Assembly (NCBI RefSeq): GCF_013386585.1
Contig: NZ_JACARO010000017.1
Span: 1 to 64,000, forward strand
DNA: 64,000 nucleotides
Source of the DNA: Pseudomonas sp. P7548
Lineage (GTDB): Bacteria > Pseudomonadota > Gammaproteobacteria > Pseudomonadales > Pseudomonadaceae
Direction of reading: 5' to 3'
Shown: piece after piece, positions 9,214 through 17,869 of the stretch
Layout: every line of letters begins with the position of its first letter
How positions within the stretch are numbered: the stretch's first letter is position 1
Position numbers and translations under genes: made by a program
The notes under the pieces: model-generated
Told to the model about the DNA's origin: nothing
The model's input: the letters and a program-made list of their open reading frames with translations, nothing else
Database searches by the model: none

Positions 9214-10809
9214 TCAGTTCAGGCGCGCCGCATTCTTGGCCGGCATGATTTCTTGCCACGAGGGCAGGCCGAACCGGTCCGGTTTGCCGGCGGTGGCCGG
9301 ATCGACGTCGGTGCGGTTCCACCAGCCGCCGCCCAGGGCCTGGAACAGCGCCGTGGTATCGCTGTAGCGCGCCGCCTGTGCCTTGACCCGGGCCAGCACG
9401 GTGTTCTGGTAGGTCTGCTGGGCGTTGAGCAGGTTGATGTAGGCCACGGCGCCGACCTTGAACTGGGCTTGCACCAGATCAAGGTTGGCCTGGGCGGAAC
9501 GTTCGGCCACCACCTGTTGGTTGAGCGCATCGGCGTCGGCGTCGAGTGCGCGCAGTGAGTTGGCCACGTCCTGGAATGCCGTGATCACGGTGCCGCGATA
9601 GCGCGCTGCCGACTCGTCATAGGCGGCCACGGCCGCGCGCTTCTGGTGCTCCAGCTTGCCCGCATCGAAGATCGGCTGGGCGATGGCGCCGGCCAGGCTC
9701 CATACACCGGAGCCGGCAGAAAACAGTTTGGTCCCGCTGGCCACGGTCGACCCTACGGACCCGGTAATGCTGAACTGGGGCAACTGGTTGGCCACCGCCA
9801 CACCGATGTTGGCGCTGGCCTGATGCAGTTGCGCCTCGGCAGAGCGCACATCCGGACGTTGACCAACGATCGCCGAGGGCAGGCTGACCGGCAGCTCTTG
9901 CGGCAGGTTCAGGGACGCCAGATTGAACGCCTCGCCACGGTCCTGGTTCGGAAACCGGCCCAGGTAAGCCATCAACTGGTTGCGGGTTTGCACCAATTGC
10001 TTCTGCAAGGGCGGCAGCGTCGCACGGGTTTGGGCCAGGGCGGTCTGCTGGGTCAACACGTCGCTGTCGCCGATGGCGCCGAGTCGCCGCTGCGCCTGCA
10101 ACAGTTCGAGCTGGCCGCCCTGCAACCGGATGATTTCCTCGGTGGCGGCGACTTGGTCGCGTAGAGAGGCCAGGCTGATCGCGGTGTTGACCACATTCGC
10201 GGTCAACGTCAGGTAGGTCGCCTCCAGCTGGAAACGCTCGTAGTCGGCTTGCGCCGTGGTGGACTCGATTTGCCGGCGCGTGCCGCCGAACACGTCCGGT
10301 GCGTAAGACACGTTAAGGGAGGCTGAACTGACCGTCAGGATGGGCGACTCTGGCAAGCCCGCCGTGACGCCGGAGACTTTCTCGCGGGTTTTCGAGGCAT
10401 TCGCGGTGACGGAGGGAAACAGCGATGCCTGGTCGGCGTAGACCAGCTCGTTGGCCTGGCGCAAGGAGGCTTGCGCCGCGCTGACGTCCGGGTTGGCGCG
10501 CAGGGCTTCTTCTATCAAGGTGTTGAGCGTGGGCGAACGGAACAGCGTCCACCATTGCCCGGGAATATCCATGCCGGCCACCAGCCGCTGGGCCGCGCCG
10601 CCGGTATTGATGTCGGCCTTGGCGGTGCTGGTGAGTTTTTCGCGTTGGTAGTCGGCACCGGCAGGGACATCCGGTCGCGTGAAATCCGGCCCGACGGTGC
10701 AGCCCGCCAAGGCGATGCACAGCAGGCTCAAGGGCGCCAGAAGGTGTGTCTGTCGGGAAATACCGACCAGTTTGGAGCTGGATGCACGCTGCCGGGGCTG
10801 CTCTTTCAT
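9214..10809 (-). CDS. RND efflux outer-membrane lipoprotein (NodT/OprM family)
   Basis: A 531-residue outer-membrane channel of a tripartite efflux pump. A lipoprotein signal peptide has its lipobox at LAGC with Cys37, followed by TVGPDFTRPDVP, the typical start of NodT-family factors. Two OEP repeats with coiled-coil segments follow. As the first gene of the operon it precedes the adaptor, whereas most Pseudomonas pump operons run adaptor-permease-channel. The N-terminal region before the signal core is about 20 residues longer than usual, so a downstream start is possible. Confidence 0.92.
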   Translation of the reverse strand: MKEQPRQRASSSKLVGISRQTHLLAPLSLLCIALAGCTVGPDFTRPDVPAGADYQREKLTSTAKADINTGGAAQRLVAGMDIPGQWWTLFRSPTLNTLIEEALRANPDVSAAQASLRQANELVYADQASLFPSVTANASKTREKVSGVTAGLPESPILTVSSASLNVSYAPDVFGGTRRQIESTTAQADYERFQLEATYLTLTANVVNTAISLASLRDQVAATEEIIRLQGGQLELLQAQRRLGAIGDSDVLTQQTALAQTRATLPPLQKQLVQTRNQLMAYLGRFPNQDRGEAFNLASLNLPQELPVSLPSAIVGQRPDVRSAEAQLHQASANIGVAVANQLPQFSITGSVGSTVASGTKLFSAGSGVWSLAGAIAQPIFDAGKLEHQKRAAVAAYDESAARYRGTVITAFQDVANSLRALDADADALNQQVVAERSAQANLDLVQAQFKVGAVAYINLLNAQQTYQNTVLARVKAQAARYSDTTALFQALGGGWWNRTDVDPATAGKPDRFGLPSWQEIMPAKNAARLN

Positions 10810-11121
10810 GGTTGCTCTGATCGATCTGTTTTTTTGAACGATGAATGCAGCTGCATCGGCGTGGCCCGGTGAGAAAAGGGCCCGGAATCGCTGGGTTTGA
10901 ATCAGTGTAGGTGGTGCTTGGCGCTACGCAATGTGAGGGCCTGCGTCAGGATGACTGCCTAGTGCCATAAAATGCATTTACTGCATTTATAAAGAATTAG
11001 GATATGCATTATGAGTATTTTACAGGCGCGGGTTTGGCCGTCATTGTGACCGCCCTACAACACTGCCGAGACCGCGCACGCGGATCGACCTGACGTGCCC
11101 GAAAGGGCATCTGGAGCGAAC
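10810..11121. promoter_or_regulatory. divergent promoter region with TGCATT repeats
   Basis: This 312-bp gap separates the RND operon (minus) from the binding-protein gene (plus) and holds no gene. An AT-rich core at 10967-11014 contains TGCATTTA at 10973-10980 and again at 10982-10989, spaced exactly 9 bp, and TGCATTAT at 11005-11012. Such tandem sites next to an AT-rich stretch suggest a regulated promoter for one of the two flanking operons. No regulator gene is adjacent, and I cannot match the motif to a known protein. Confidence 0.45.
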
Positions 11122-12078
11122 GTGCGTTACCTGACAAAACTGGCGGCCGGGCTTGCCGCCGCACTGCTGTGCCTGGCCGCGAACGCGCAAACGCTGGTGG
11201 TGGGCGACCAAAGTTACAACGCCCAGGCCGTGATGGAAGCGGCGGGGGTATTGGATGACCTGCCGTACACCCTTGAGTGGAAGCAATTTACCGCCGGTTC
11301 GCCGGTGGCCGAAGCGCTCAATGCCAATAGCCTGGATATCGGCTTGCTGGGGGATGCGCCGGTGTTGTTCCTCGGCGCACTGGGCGCACCGATCAAGGTC
11401 ATCGGCATTACCCGGCAGAACCTAGATGGCGTGGCCATCCTGGTGAAGAAGGATTCGTCGATCCACAGCCTGGCGGACCTCTCCGGCAAGCGCGCTGCGG
11501 TGTGGAAAGGTTCCTGGAGCCAGCAATTGCTGCTGACGGCGCTCGCCAACGCTAACGTGCCGGTGGACTCGCTGGAACTGCGCTACCTCAGCGCACTGGA
11601 TGCGTCCCATGCCCTGGAGGGCGGTTCGGTGGACGTGATCGCCACGTGGGAACCCTATGTCACACAGCAGGAACGGCAGGGCGCGCGCGTGCTGGCCACC
11701 GCCGAAGGCCTGATTCCCGCCCAGAGCTATATTGCCGCGAGCGCCAAGGCCGTGGACGCCAAGCGCGCACCGATCAGCGACTTCCTGCAGCGCCTGAAAA
11801 AAGCCCGTGAGTGGGCTCGCCAAAACCCGGCCAACGCCGACGCTTATGCCGATGCCTGGGCCAAACGCACCCGAGCAGACGCCGACATCGCCCGCGCCTG
11901 GTTTGCCCGGGCGCGCACCACGGTGGAACCGGTGACGGCCGAGTCGCCGGTGGAAGCGCAAAAAACCGTGGACTTTTTCGCCGGCCAGGGCCTGGTCAAG
12001 TCGTACTCGGCAGCCAGCTTGTTCGATGACTCTTTTGCAGCGTCCTTGCAACCTGCCGTCGCCCAACAGCAGCCCTGA
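11122..12078 (+). CDS. ABC transporter substrate-binding protein, SsuA/aliphatic sulfonate type
   Basis: A 318-residue periplasmic binding protein. GTG 11122 is chosen because GGAG lies 6-9 bp upstream and the product then opens with a clean Sec signal (MRYLTKLAAGLAAALLCLAA, cleavage after NAQ). The mature part shows the SsuA/NMT1 pattern: YTLEWKQFTAGSPVAEALNA, DIGLLGDAPVLF, and SLADLSGKRAAVWKGSW. Family members bring sulfonates or related sulfur/nitrogen compounds to an importer. No permease or ATPase is adjacent, so it may work with a transporter encoded elsewhere. The downstream flavin monooxygenase, 23 bp away, suggests a sulfur-scavenging pair. Confidence 0.88.
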   Translation: MRYLTKLAAGLAAALLCLAANAQTLVVGDQSYNAQAVMEAAGVLDDLPYTLEWKQFTAGSPVAEALNANSLDIGLLGDAPVLFLGALGAPIKVIGITRQNLDGVAILVKKDSSIHSLADLSGKRAAVWKGSWSQQLLLTALANANVPVDSLELRYLSALDASHALEGGSVDVIATWEPYVTQQERQGARVLATAEGLIPAQSYIAASAKAVDAKRAPISDFLQRLKKAREWARQNPANADAYADAWAKRTRADADIARAWFARARTTVEPVTAESPVEAQKTVDFFAGQGLVKSYSAASLFDDSFAASLQPAVAQQQP

Positions 12079-12101
12079 ACGTCTCAAGGAATTCCCCTGA
12101 C

Positions 12102-13427
12102 ATGAGCAAACGACAACTGAAACTCGGCGCCCTGACCATGGGCTGCGGCGGGCCAGGCCGCCACAACCTGTGGCTTGACCCGCAATTGCCGGCCGACGCC
12201 AGCGTCAACGTCGACTGGTACATCGACATTGCCCGCCAGGCCGAGGCGGCGCTGTTCGACCTGGTGTTTATCGTCGACAGCCAGTTCATCACCCCCGGTT
12301 CGCCATCTCATTACCTCAATCGCCTGGAACCGCTGACGCTGTTGTCGGCGTTGGCCGTGAGCACGCGGCATATCGGGTTGGTCGGCACCCTGACCACGTC
12401 CTATAACTCGCCGTATAACGTGGCCCGACGCCTGGCCTCCCTGGACCTGATCAGCAAAGGCCGCGCTGGCTGGAATGTGGTCACCAGTGGCGATGCCGGT
12501 ACCGCCGGCAACTACAGCCGTGACGAACACTACGACTACGACACTCGCTATGGCCGCGCCGCCGAACACGTGCAGGTGGTGCAGGGACTGTGGCACTCCT
12601 ACGAGGACGATGCGTTCGTGCGCGACCGCAGCACCGGCCAATTCCTCGACCCCAGCAAACTGCACAACCTGAACCACAAGGGCGAACATTTTTCCGTGGT
12701 CGGCCCGTTGAACATCCAACGCTCACCCCAAGGCCAGCCGGTGATCTTCCAGGCCGGCGACTCCGAGCAAGGCCGCGACCTGGGCGCAGCCACCGCCGAT
12801 GTCATCTTCACCCATGCCGCCAGCATCGAGCAGGGCCAGGCGTTCTATAAAGAGGTAAAGGGCAGGGCAGAGCAGCACGGCCGTGACCCCGGGCAACTGC
12901 TGGTCATGCCTGGCGCTGAGATTTACGTGGGCGATACCGACGCCCATGCTCGGGAAATCGAGCAGCACTACCATCAGGCCGACCATAGCTTTGAACTGGC
13001 GTTGAAGGAGTTCGGGCGTAATTTTGGCTGGCACGATTTCACTCAGTACGACCTGGATGCGCCGTTTCCCCAGGAGAGCCTGGAAGCGGCGCGCAGCAGT
13101 TTCTTCACGGCGGCCAAACGCATTGCTGATCAGGCGCGAGAGAAAGGCTTCACCTTGCGCCAGGCCGTGGAATTTGGCCGGCAACTGCGCCCGGGGGCGT
13201 TTGTGGGCAGCGCGGACACCGTGGCGCAGAAAATGGCGGACTGGTTTGAAGCGCGGGCGGTGGACGGGTTCAACATCTATATCGGGCACCCGGAGCAGTT
13301 CACGCGGTTTACCCGGGAGGTTGTGCCGTTGTTGCAGGAGCGGGGGGTGTATCGGACGAAGTATGAGGGGACGACATTGCGAGAGAGTTTGGGGTTGGGG
13401 ATTAAGAGGTTTGGGCGCAACGGGTAG
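12102..13427 (+). CDS. LLM-class flavin-dependent monooxygenase (NtaA/SnaA/DszA family)
   Basis: A 441-residue FMN-dependent luciferase-like monooxygenase. Family landmarks are GRAGWNVVTSGDAGTAGNYS, the HYDYDTRYGRAAEHVQVVQG stretch, and VIFQAGDSEQGRDLGA. Members use FMNH2 from a separate reductase and O2 to attack sulfur- or amine-containing organics. No reductase is encoded next to it. Its coupling to an SsuA-like binding protein 23 bp upstream points to desulfonation or a similar sulfur-acquisition step, which is an inference from context. Expression under sulfate limitation would be expected but is not visible in the sequence. Confidence 0.88.
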   Translation: MSKRQLKLGALTMGCGGPGRHNLWLDPQLPADASVNVDWYIDIARQAEAALFDLVFIVDSQFITPGSPSHYLNRLEPLTLLSALAVSTRHIGLVGTLTTSYNSPYNVARRLASLDLISKGRAGWNVVTSGDAGTAGNYSRDEHYDYDTRYGRAAEHVQVVQGLWHSYEDDAFVRDRSTGQFLDPSKLHNLNHKGEHFSVVGPLNIQRSPQGQPVIFQAGDSEQGRDLGAATADVIFTHAASIEQGQAFYKEVKGRAEQHGRDPGQLLVMPGAEIYVGDTDAHAREIEQHYHQADHSFELALKEFGRNFGWHDFTQYDLDAPFPQESLEAARSSFFTAAKRIADQAREKGFTLRQAVEFGRQLRPGAFVGSADTVAQKMADWFEARAVDGFNIYIGHPEQFTRFTREVVPLLQERGVYRTKYEGTTLRESLGLGIKRFGRNG

Positions 13428-13554
13428 AAACTGAATCTGTATTGTCCACCCCTCAATGCCTGTGCATCAAAGTGCTATCATCGGCATTTTGCCATCGGTG
13501 GGCGCGCCTAAGCCGCCCACCATGATCCGATGGTCTACAGGGAGGTGCTGGAAC

Positions 13555-14613
13555 GTGAAGACGATCACTGCAAACAATCAGCTTCAGAAAGGAACCCGCT
13601 CGCTGCAAGAAACACTCATTGCTTTGGCCCAGTCAGAGTCTGAGCGTGAATGGGCGTTTCCCGGCGGGGACCGTGCCACTTGTCCCACCTACTCGTTAGA
13701 GACCGATCTGGGCGAAATGTTGTTCGCTATTCCCGCGCCTTGGGAGGGACGCCAAGCTCACTTGTTCAAGTTGAATCATGAGGGAGGAACTCTTTTTCCC
13801 GATGCGGAAATTAACATCCCATACGAGCTGAACCGCAGAATCTCCGGAGTGCTTGTGACCAACGAGGATGGAATGACTATGGTTTTCCATCGCGGTACTT
13901 TCACTGCCTATCGTGGGCGGGTACCACGAGAAATTTCGCTTGAGCATTTCCGGTTTTGGCTGCATGAGGTCGATGACAGCGACCGCACATCGGAGATGAT
14001 CGCAGTGACGTCGACCGACTCTCCCTCAATTCGTAATGACATCGCCGAATTTGTCCATGAGGTGAAACGCCTGAAAGAACGTGTGAAGGCGGATGCGCAG
14101 AATGATCCTGCTGCCGATTCTTCTCCGGAGGGTAGCGTAGAGCCCGACGTTGGCTGGCGAACCAACGAAGAGTACGAAGGTGACAAATCCTACACCCCAA
14201 ACGCTGACACGATTGACTACGTGTATTTACATGGCCCGCTGTGCAACGCACTCGATCGCAAGTTGAACCTCCTTGTTGACGGCTACCCTGGTCTGGAGGT
14301 GGGCAAGCACCAAGTCGATCTAGCGCTGGTAGACAAGGTGTCTAACAAAGCTAAAGCAATTTTTGAGGTCAAAACCAGCGCATCAATGTCACCCCAGCTC
14401 TATACCGCTTTTGGCCAGCTGGCGTACTACAAGCATCGATTCGGTACGACTGACACCAGGCTTTATCTGGTATTGCCGGAAAGTACGTCGCCTGACTTCC
14501 TCGCAGGGGATTTCTTCGCGAAGGCCGACATTCAGGTGATCTTTGGTGAAGCGGGATCCTTTAGGGCAAACAATGGGAAAACGCTGGAAGAAATACTGCG
14601 TGTATTTGAATGA
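13555..14613 (+). CDS. unknown protein with C-terminal PD-(D/E)XK nuclease-like domain
   Basis: A 352-residue protein that I do not recognise as a named family. GTG 13555 is preferred because GGGAGG ends 9 bp upstream; a longer reading from 13456 adds a Trp/Pro-rich stretch with no ribosome binding site. The C-terminal part reads VDLALVDKVSNKAKAIFEVK, giving Asp255, then Glu271-x-Lys273, the catalytic signature of the restriction-endonuclease-like fold. A conserved-looking QLYTAFGQLAYYK helix follows, as in many such nucleases. The first 200 residues show no clear motif, and residues around 205-225 are acidic and probably a linker. It stands alone between the monooxygenase and a convergent crotonase, with lower GC than either. 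Confidence 0.7.
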   Translation: MKTITANNQLQKGTRSLQETLIALAQSESEREWAFPGGDRATCPTYSLETDLGEMLFAIPAPWEGRQAHLFKLNHEGGTLFPDAEINIPYELNRRISGVLVTNEDGMTMVFHRGTFTAYRGRVPREISLEHFRFWLHEVDDSDRTSEMIAVTSTDSPSIRNDIAEFVHEVKRLKERVKADAQNDPAADSSPEGSVEPDVGWRTNEEYEGDKSYTPNADTIDYVYLHGPLCNALDRKLNLLVDGYPGLEVGKHQVDLALVDKVSNKAKAIFEVKTSASMSPQLYTAFGQLAYYKHRFGTTDTRLYLVLPESTSPDFLAGDFFAKADIQVIFGEAGSFRANNGKTLEEILRVFE

Positions 14614-14655
14614 CGGAGCGTGCGAAGGGCTTAACCGCGCGCTCCCATTGCGGAC

Positions 14656-15570
14656 CTATTTTCCCTGATAGACCGGCGTTCTCCCTTCAGCCTCGGCCTT
14701 GCGACCCTCCTGGAAATCCTCGGATTTATACAGTGCTGCCCGTTGCGTATCCAACCCGGACAACGCCTCAGCTTGCACCGGGTCGATCACGCGATGCGCA
14801 GTGACCAGCGAGGCTTTGATGCCTAATGGCCCATTGGCGGCGATCTTGTTCGCAAGCTCGATCGCCTTGTCGAGCGCTGACTGTGGATCGGGAATCTCCT
14901 GGACTGTGCCCATACGATAAGCCTCACGGGCCGTCCAATGATCGCCCGTCAAAATGTAGCGCATGGCGTTGCCCCAGCCGGCTTCGCGCACGAAGCGCAC
15001 CGTCGAACCACCGCCCGGGAAACGGCCGTGAGTGTTTTCGTCTTGCCCGAAGTCGGTGTTGTTCGCGGCGACCCGTATGTCGGCAACCAAAAACAGCTCA
15101 TGCGCCAGGTTCCAGGTGTCGCCGTGCACCGCCACGATCAAGGGTTTGGTGAGCAAAGGCATCTTCTTGCCGAGAGGGTCGATAAGTCCGTCACCGAGCG
15201 TGACGCCGCCCGAACTGGCAACGGCTTTGAAGCCCTCAACGTCTACGCCCTGGGAAAAGTTATCGCCGTATCCGAACAACACAGCGGCGCGCAGCGAAGG
15301 GTCATGGTCGTAATCGTAATAGGCTTTGGCGAGGGCCAGATAGGCTTCCGGATCAAGCCTGTTCTGGATGTTGGGCCGGTTGATGCCAATCAGGACGATC
15401 TTGCCGCGACGCTCGACGGTGATCTTGTGGGACGGACTGACGGGAATATCGACCAGGGTGACTTCGCTGGAATGCGGTTGGGTGGTGTCGACCGACTGCG
15501 CAAAAGCAGACCCTATGGACAGGGACAGTGCTGAGAAAACGAGGATCGTCCGGAATAGTCTGTGCATCAA
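14656..15570 (-). CDS. exported crotonase (enoyl-CoA hydratase/isomerase superfamily) protein
   Basis: A 304-residue protein with a convincing Sec signal peptide (hydrophobic residues 8-22, AFA cleavage near residue 25) in front of a complete crotonase fold. Visible landmarks are the first oxyanion-hole region GYGDNFSQGVD and the second region DIRVAANNTDFGQDENTHG, with an acidic pair at the usual catalytic Glu position, then FPGGGSTVRF. Crotonases normally act on CoA thioesters in the cytoplasm, so a periplasmic location is odd and the substrate is unclear. It is a single-gene unit facing a divergent dTMP-kinase-like gene. Confidence 0.82.
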   Translation of the reverse strand: MMHRLFRTILVFSALSLSIGSAFAQSVDTTQPHSSEVTLVDIPVSPSHKITVERRGKIVLIGINRPNIQNRLDPEAYLALAKAYYDYDHDPSLRAAVLFGYGDNFSQGVDVEGFKAVASSGGVTLGDGLIDPLGKKMPLLTKPLIVAVHGDTWNLAHELFLVADIRVAANNTDFGQDENTHGRFPGGGSTVRFVREAGWGNAMRYILTGDHWTAREAYRMGTVQEIPDPQSALDKAIELANKIAANGPLGIKASLVTAHRVIDPVQAEALSGLDTQRAALYKSEDFQEGRKAEAEGRTPVYQGK

Positions 15571-15749
15571 GGGTTCCTTACTGGCGGGGCGTTGGTGGGC
15601 GTCGAAGCAGGCACGCTAAAGGGCGCAATGAAGCGTCTGTAGTACGCAAATGGGACTAACGTTTATTCCGGGACGGAATGGGCGTGCCGTACCTTTTCCA
15701 GAAATTCAGTTAGAGTCCGTCAATGCCTTTATCAATCGTTGGTCAATGA

Positions 15750-16361
15750 GTGAAACCATCACTGTTCATTTCTCTGGATGGGCCCAAGGGCACGGGTAAA
15801 ACCACGCTGTTGGAAGCCGTTACCAAAGCCCTTCGGGCTGACAACAACAAGGTGATCCGGCTGTGCGAGCGAAATAACGATCCCGATAGAAGTGAAGCAA
15901 TGGCCCTGGTTAACACCCTCGCTAGACACCCGGGGCGGGATTTGGAGTGGGCGGTGTGCGAGCGTTTCGCGGAGAGTCGCGCCTGGATCTCCCAACACGT
16001 GCTGCCCAAGCAGCCAGCAGGCAGTATTGTCTTGATTGACCGCTGGTATCCGTCGGATGCCGCCTTTCGCCGCAGCGTCCCGATGGAAGAGATCCTGCGG
16101 TTGAACATCGAGCGAAACGTGCGAGTGCCGGATCTGCATGTCGGGGTCGTCACTGCACCCGAGATCTCGTGGGCAAGGGCTGCCGCACGCGGGCGTGGAC
16201 TGGGCAGTACCGTGATCCATTCGCTGCAAGAACATACCGCGTGTACCGAGGCATTCGAGCGAGCGGCTGCCGCGCATGGATGGGTGTTATGCCGTAATGA
16301 AGGGACGATCGAGGAGGCGACGAGGCAGGTGGTTGCTGAGATCTATGGCGTATTGCGGTGA
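15750..16361 (+). CDS. thymidylate kinase-like P-loop protein
   Basis: A 203-residue P-loop kinase. The Walker A motif GPKGTGKTT is at residues 12-20, the DRW motif (DRWYPSDAAF) corresponds to the DRY/F loop of dTMP kinases, and the fold length is right for the family. GTG 15750 is the only sensible start, since Met-Lys-Pro-Ser-Leu-Phe-Ile-Ser leads straight into the first beta strand. The LID region (ARAAARGRGLGST) is Arg-rich but differs from canonical Tmk. It probably phosphorylates a deoxynucleoside monophosphate, or another small molecule, rather than being the housekeeping enzyme, which in pseudomonads lies beside holB. Confidence 0.75.
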   Translation: MKPSLFISLDGPKGTGKTTLLEAVTKALRADNNKVIRLCERNNDPDRSEAMALVNTLARHPGRDLEWAVCERFAESRAWISQHVLPKQPAGSIVLIDRWYPSDAAFRRSVPMEEILRLNIERNVRVPDLHVGVVTAPEISWARAAARGRGLGSTVIHSLQEHTACTEAFERAAAAHGWVLCRNEGTIEEATRQVVAEIYGVLR

Positions 16362-16416
16362 TTGTTAGTTGAGAGGTGAGCCGGGATGGGTACCGGCCAC
16401 TCTCGTCAAAGGCCTG

Positions 16417-17619
16417 TCAGGCAATCGGGATCAATGGATCCGCCGCCGCCCACGCCGCTTCACGGTTGGCAGCCGGAGGGTAGATCCACACCGTATTGAT
16501 TTGGGTCTTGAGCGATTTGCCTTCCTGGCGAGTCAACTTGACCTGGCGATCCCAACCCTCGGTGTACACCGCGCCCCAGCCACCCAGGTCCAGGCAGGTC
16601 ACGTACTTGGGCTGGCTGTAGGGTGTCGGATCCACCCCCAGAACCTGCGCGGCGACATTATTGCCGGCGTAACGGCCCAGCATGATCGCATGCTGGCAGG
16701 TCATCAACGCGTGGTTGCCCAGCGTATCGGTGGCGGCGTAAGCCACATCGCCGGTGGCGAAGACATCGGGTTGGCCGATGACTTTGAGGTTTGCATCCAC
16801 GTGCAGGCGCCCGAGCGCATCCCGCTCACCGGGGATCTGCTCGGTCAGCGAGCTGGCGCGCACGCCGGTGGTCCAGATCACGGTACTGGCTTCCAGATGC
16901 TGGCCATTGTCCAGGGTGACGCCATTTTCATCGACGGCAACCACCGAGGATTTCAACTGCCACTTCACACCCAGCTCCGCGCTGGCCTCAGCGATTGACT
17001 GGCCGATTTCAGCGCCCATCGACGCACCGATTGCTTCGCTGCGGTCGACGATGATCACCTCGACATCCGCGTTTTCACCCAGGATAGCGCGCAAACGTGC
17101 GGGCATTTCGGTTGCCGTTTCAATGCCGGTGAAGCCGCCGCCAGCCACAACCACCGTATTGCGGCCCTTGCTGTAGGGGCGGTCTGCCAGCGCTTTGAGG
17201 TGGGTCTCCAGGCGTACGGCTTGCTCTATCTGGTCGACATCAAAGGCGTGCTGCGCCACACCCGGTGTGCCTGGCATGGCGAGCCGGCTGCCGGTGGCCA
17301 GCACCAGCTTGTCGTAGTTGAGCGCTTGCCGATTGCCGGAGGCATCAAGGTAGCCGACGTGTTTTTGTTCGACGTCGATGGTCTCGGCCGCGCCCTTGAT
17401 GAAGGTCACGCCTACCGCGTCGAACAGCTCGCCAATCGGCGCGAACAGCTGGTGAGCATCCGGTTCGTAAAAGCGCGGACGGATGCGCAGCTCGGCTTGC
17501 GGGGCCAATACGGTTACGTCGATGTCATTGCGGTCATGGATGTCGAACAGGCGCGTCGCGCTCAGTGCCGTCCACAGTCCGCCGAAACCCGCGCCAATAA
17601 TCAGAATGTGCTGCTTCAT
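16417..17619 (-). CDS. NAD(P)/FAD-dependent oxidoreductase, NDH-2-like
   Basis: A 400-residue flavoprotein of the type II NADH dehydrogenase family. The FAD motif GAGFGGLW lies at residues 8-15, the NAD(H) motif in VVVAGGGFTGIETATEMP, and the C-terminal FAD motif in VFATGDVAYA. NDH-2 enzymes pass electrons from NADH to quinone without pumping protons. The C-terminus lacks an obvious membrane helix, so attachment would be peripheral. It is divergent from an Rrf2-type regulator 250 bp away, and this pairing suggests redox-responsive control. Confidence 0.88.
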   Translation of the reverse strand: MKQHILIIGAGFGGLWTALSATRLFDIHDRNDIDVTVLAPQAELRIRPRFYEPDAHQLFAPIGELFDAVGVTFIKGAAETIDVEQKHVGYLDASGNRQALNYDKLVLATGSRLAMPGTPGVAQHAFDVDQIEQAVRLETHLKALADRPYSKGRNTVVVAGGGFTGIETATEMPARLRAILGENADVEVIIVDRSEAIGASMGAEIGQSIAEASAELGVKWQLKSSVVAVDENGVTLDNGQHLEASTVIWTTGVRASSLTEQIPGERDALGRLHVDANLKVIGQPDVFATGDVAYAATDTLGNHALMTCQHAIMLGRYAGNNVAAQVLGVDPTPYSQPKYVTCLDLGGWGAVYTEGWDRQVKLTRQEGKSLKTQINTVWIYPPAANREAAWAAADPLIPIA

Positions 17620-17869
17620 TTTTTTACCTTGAGGGTGAGGTGATGGGTGGCTCGATAACGGCGACTATATTTGTCGTAGTTAATCCGTGCAAGGTTATTT
17701 TTTGCGAGGCTGTGCTTTAAACGACGAGGGAAAAGTCTCCAAAGCCTTACGAAATGGGGCTCTTGGCATAGCGGTCTGGTGTCTGGAAAACAGTGGTTTA
17801 ACGCGTTGTGAGCTGGATTGCCCCACGGTTTTCTGTTAGGTTGTGCGACTAATTAAGTCGGAGATTGGC

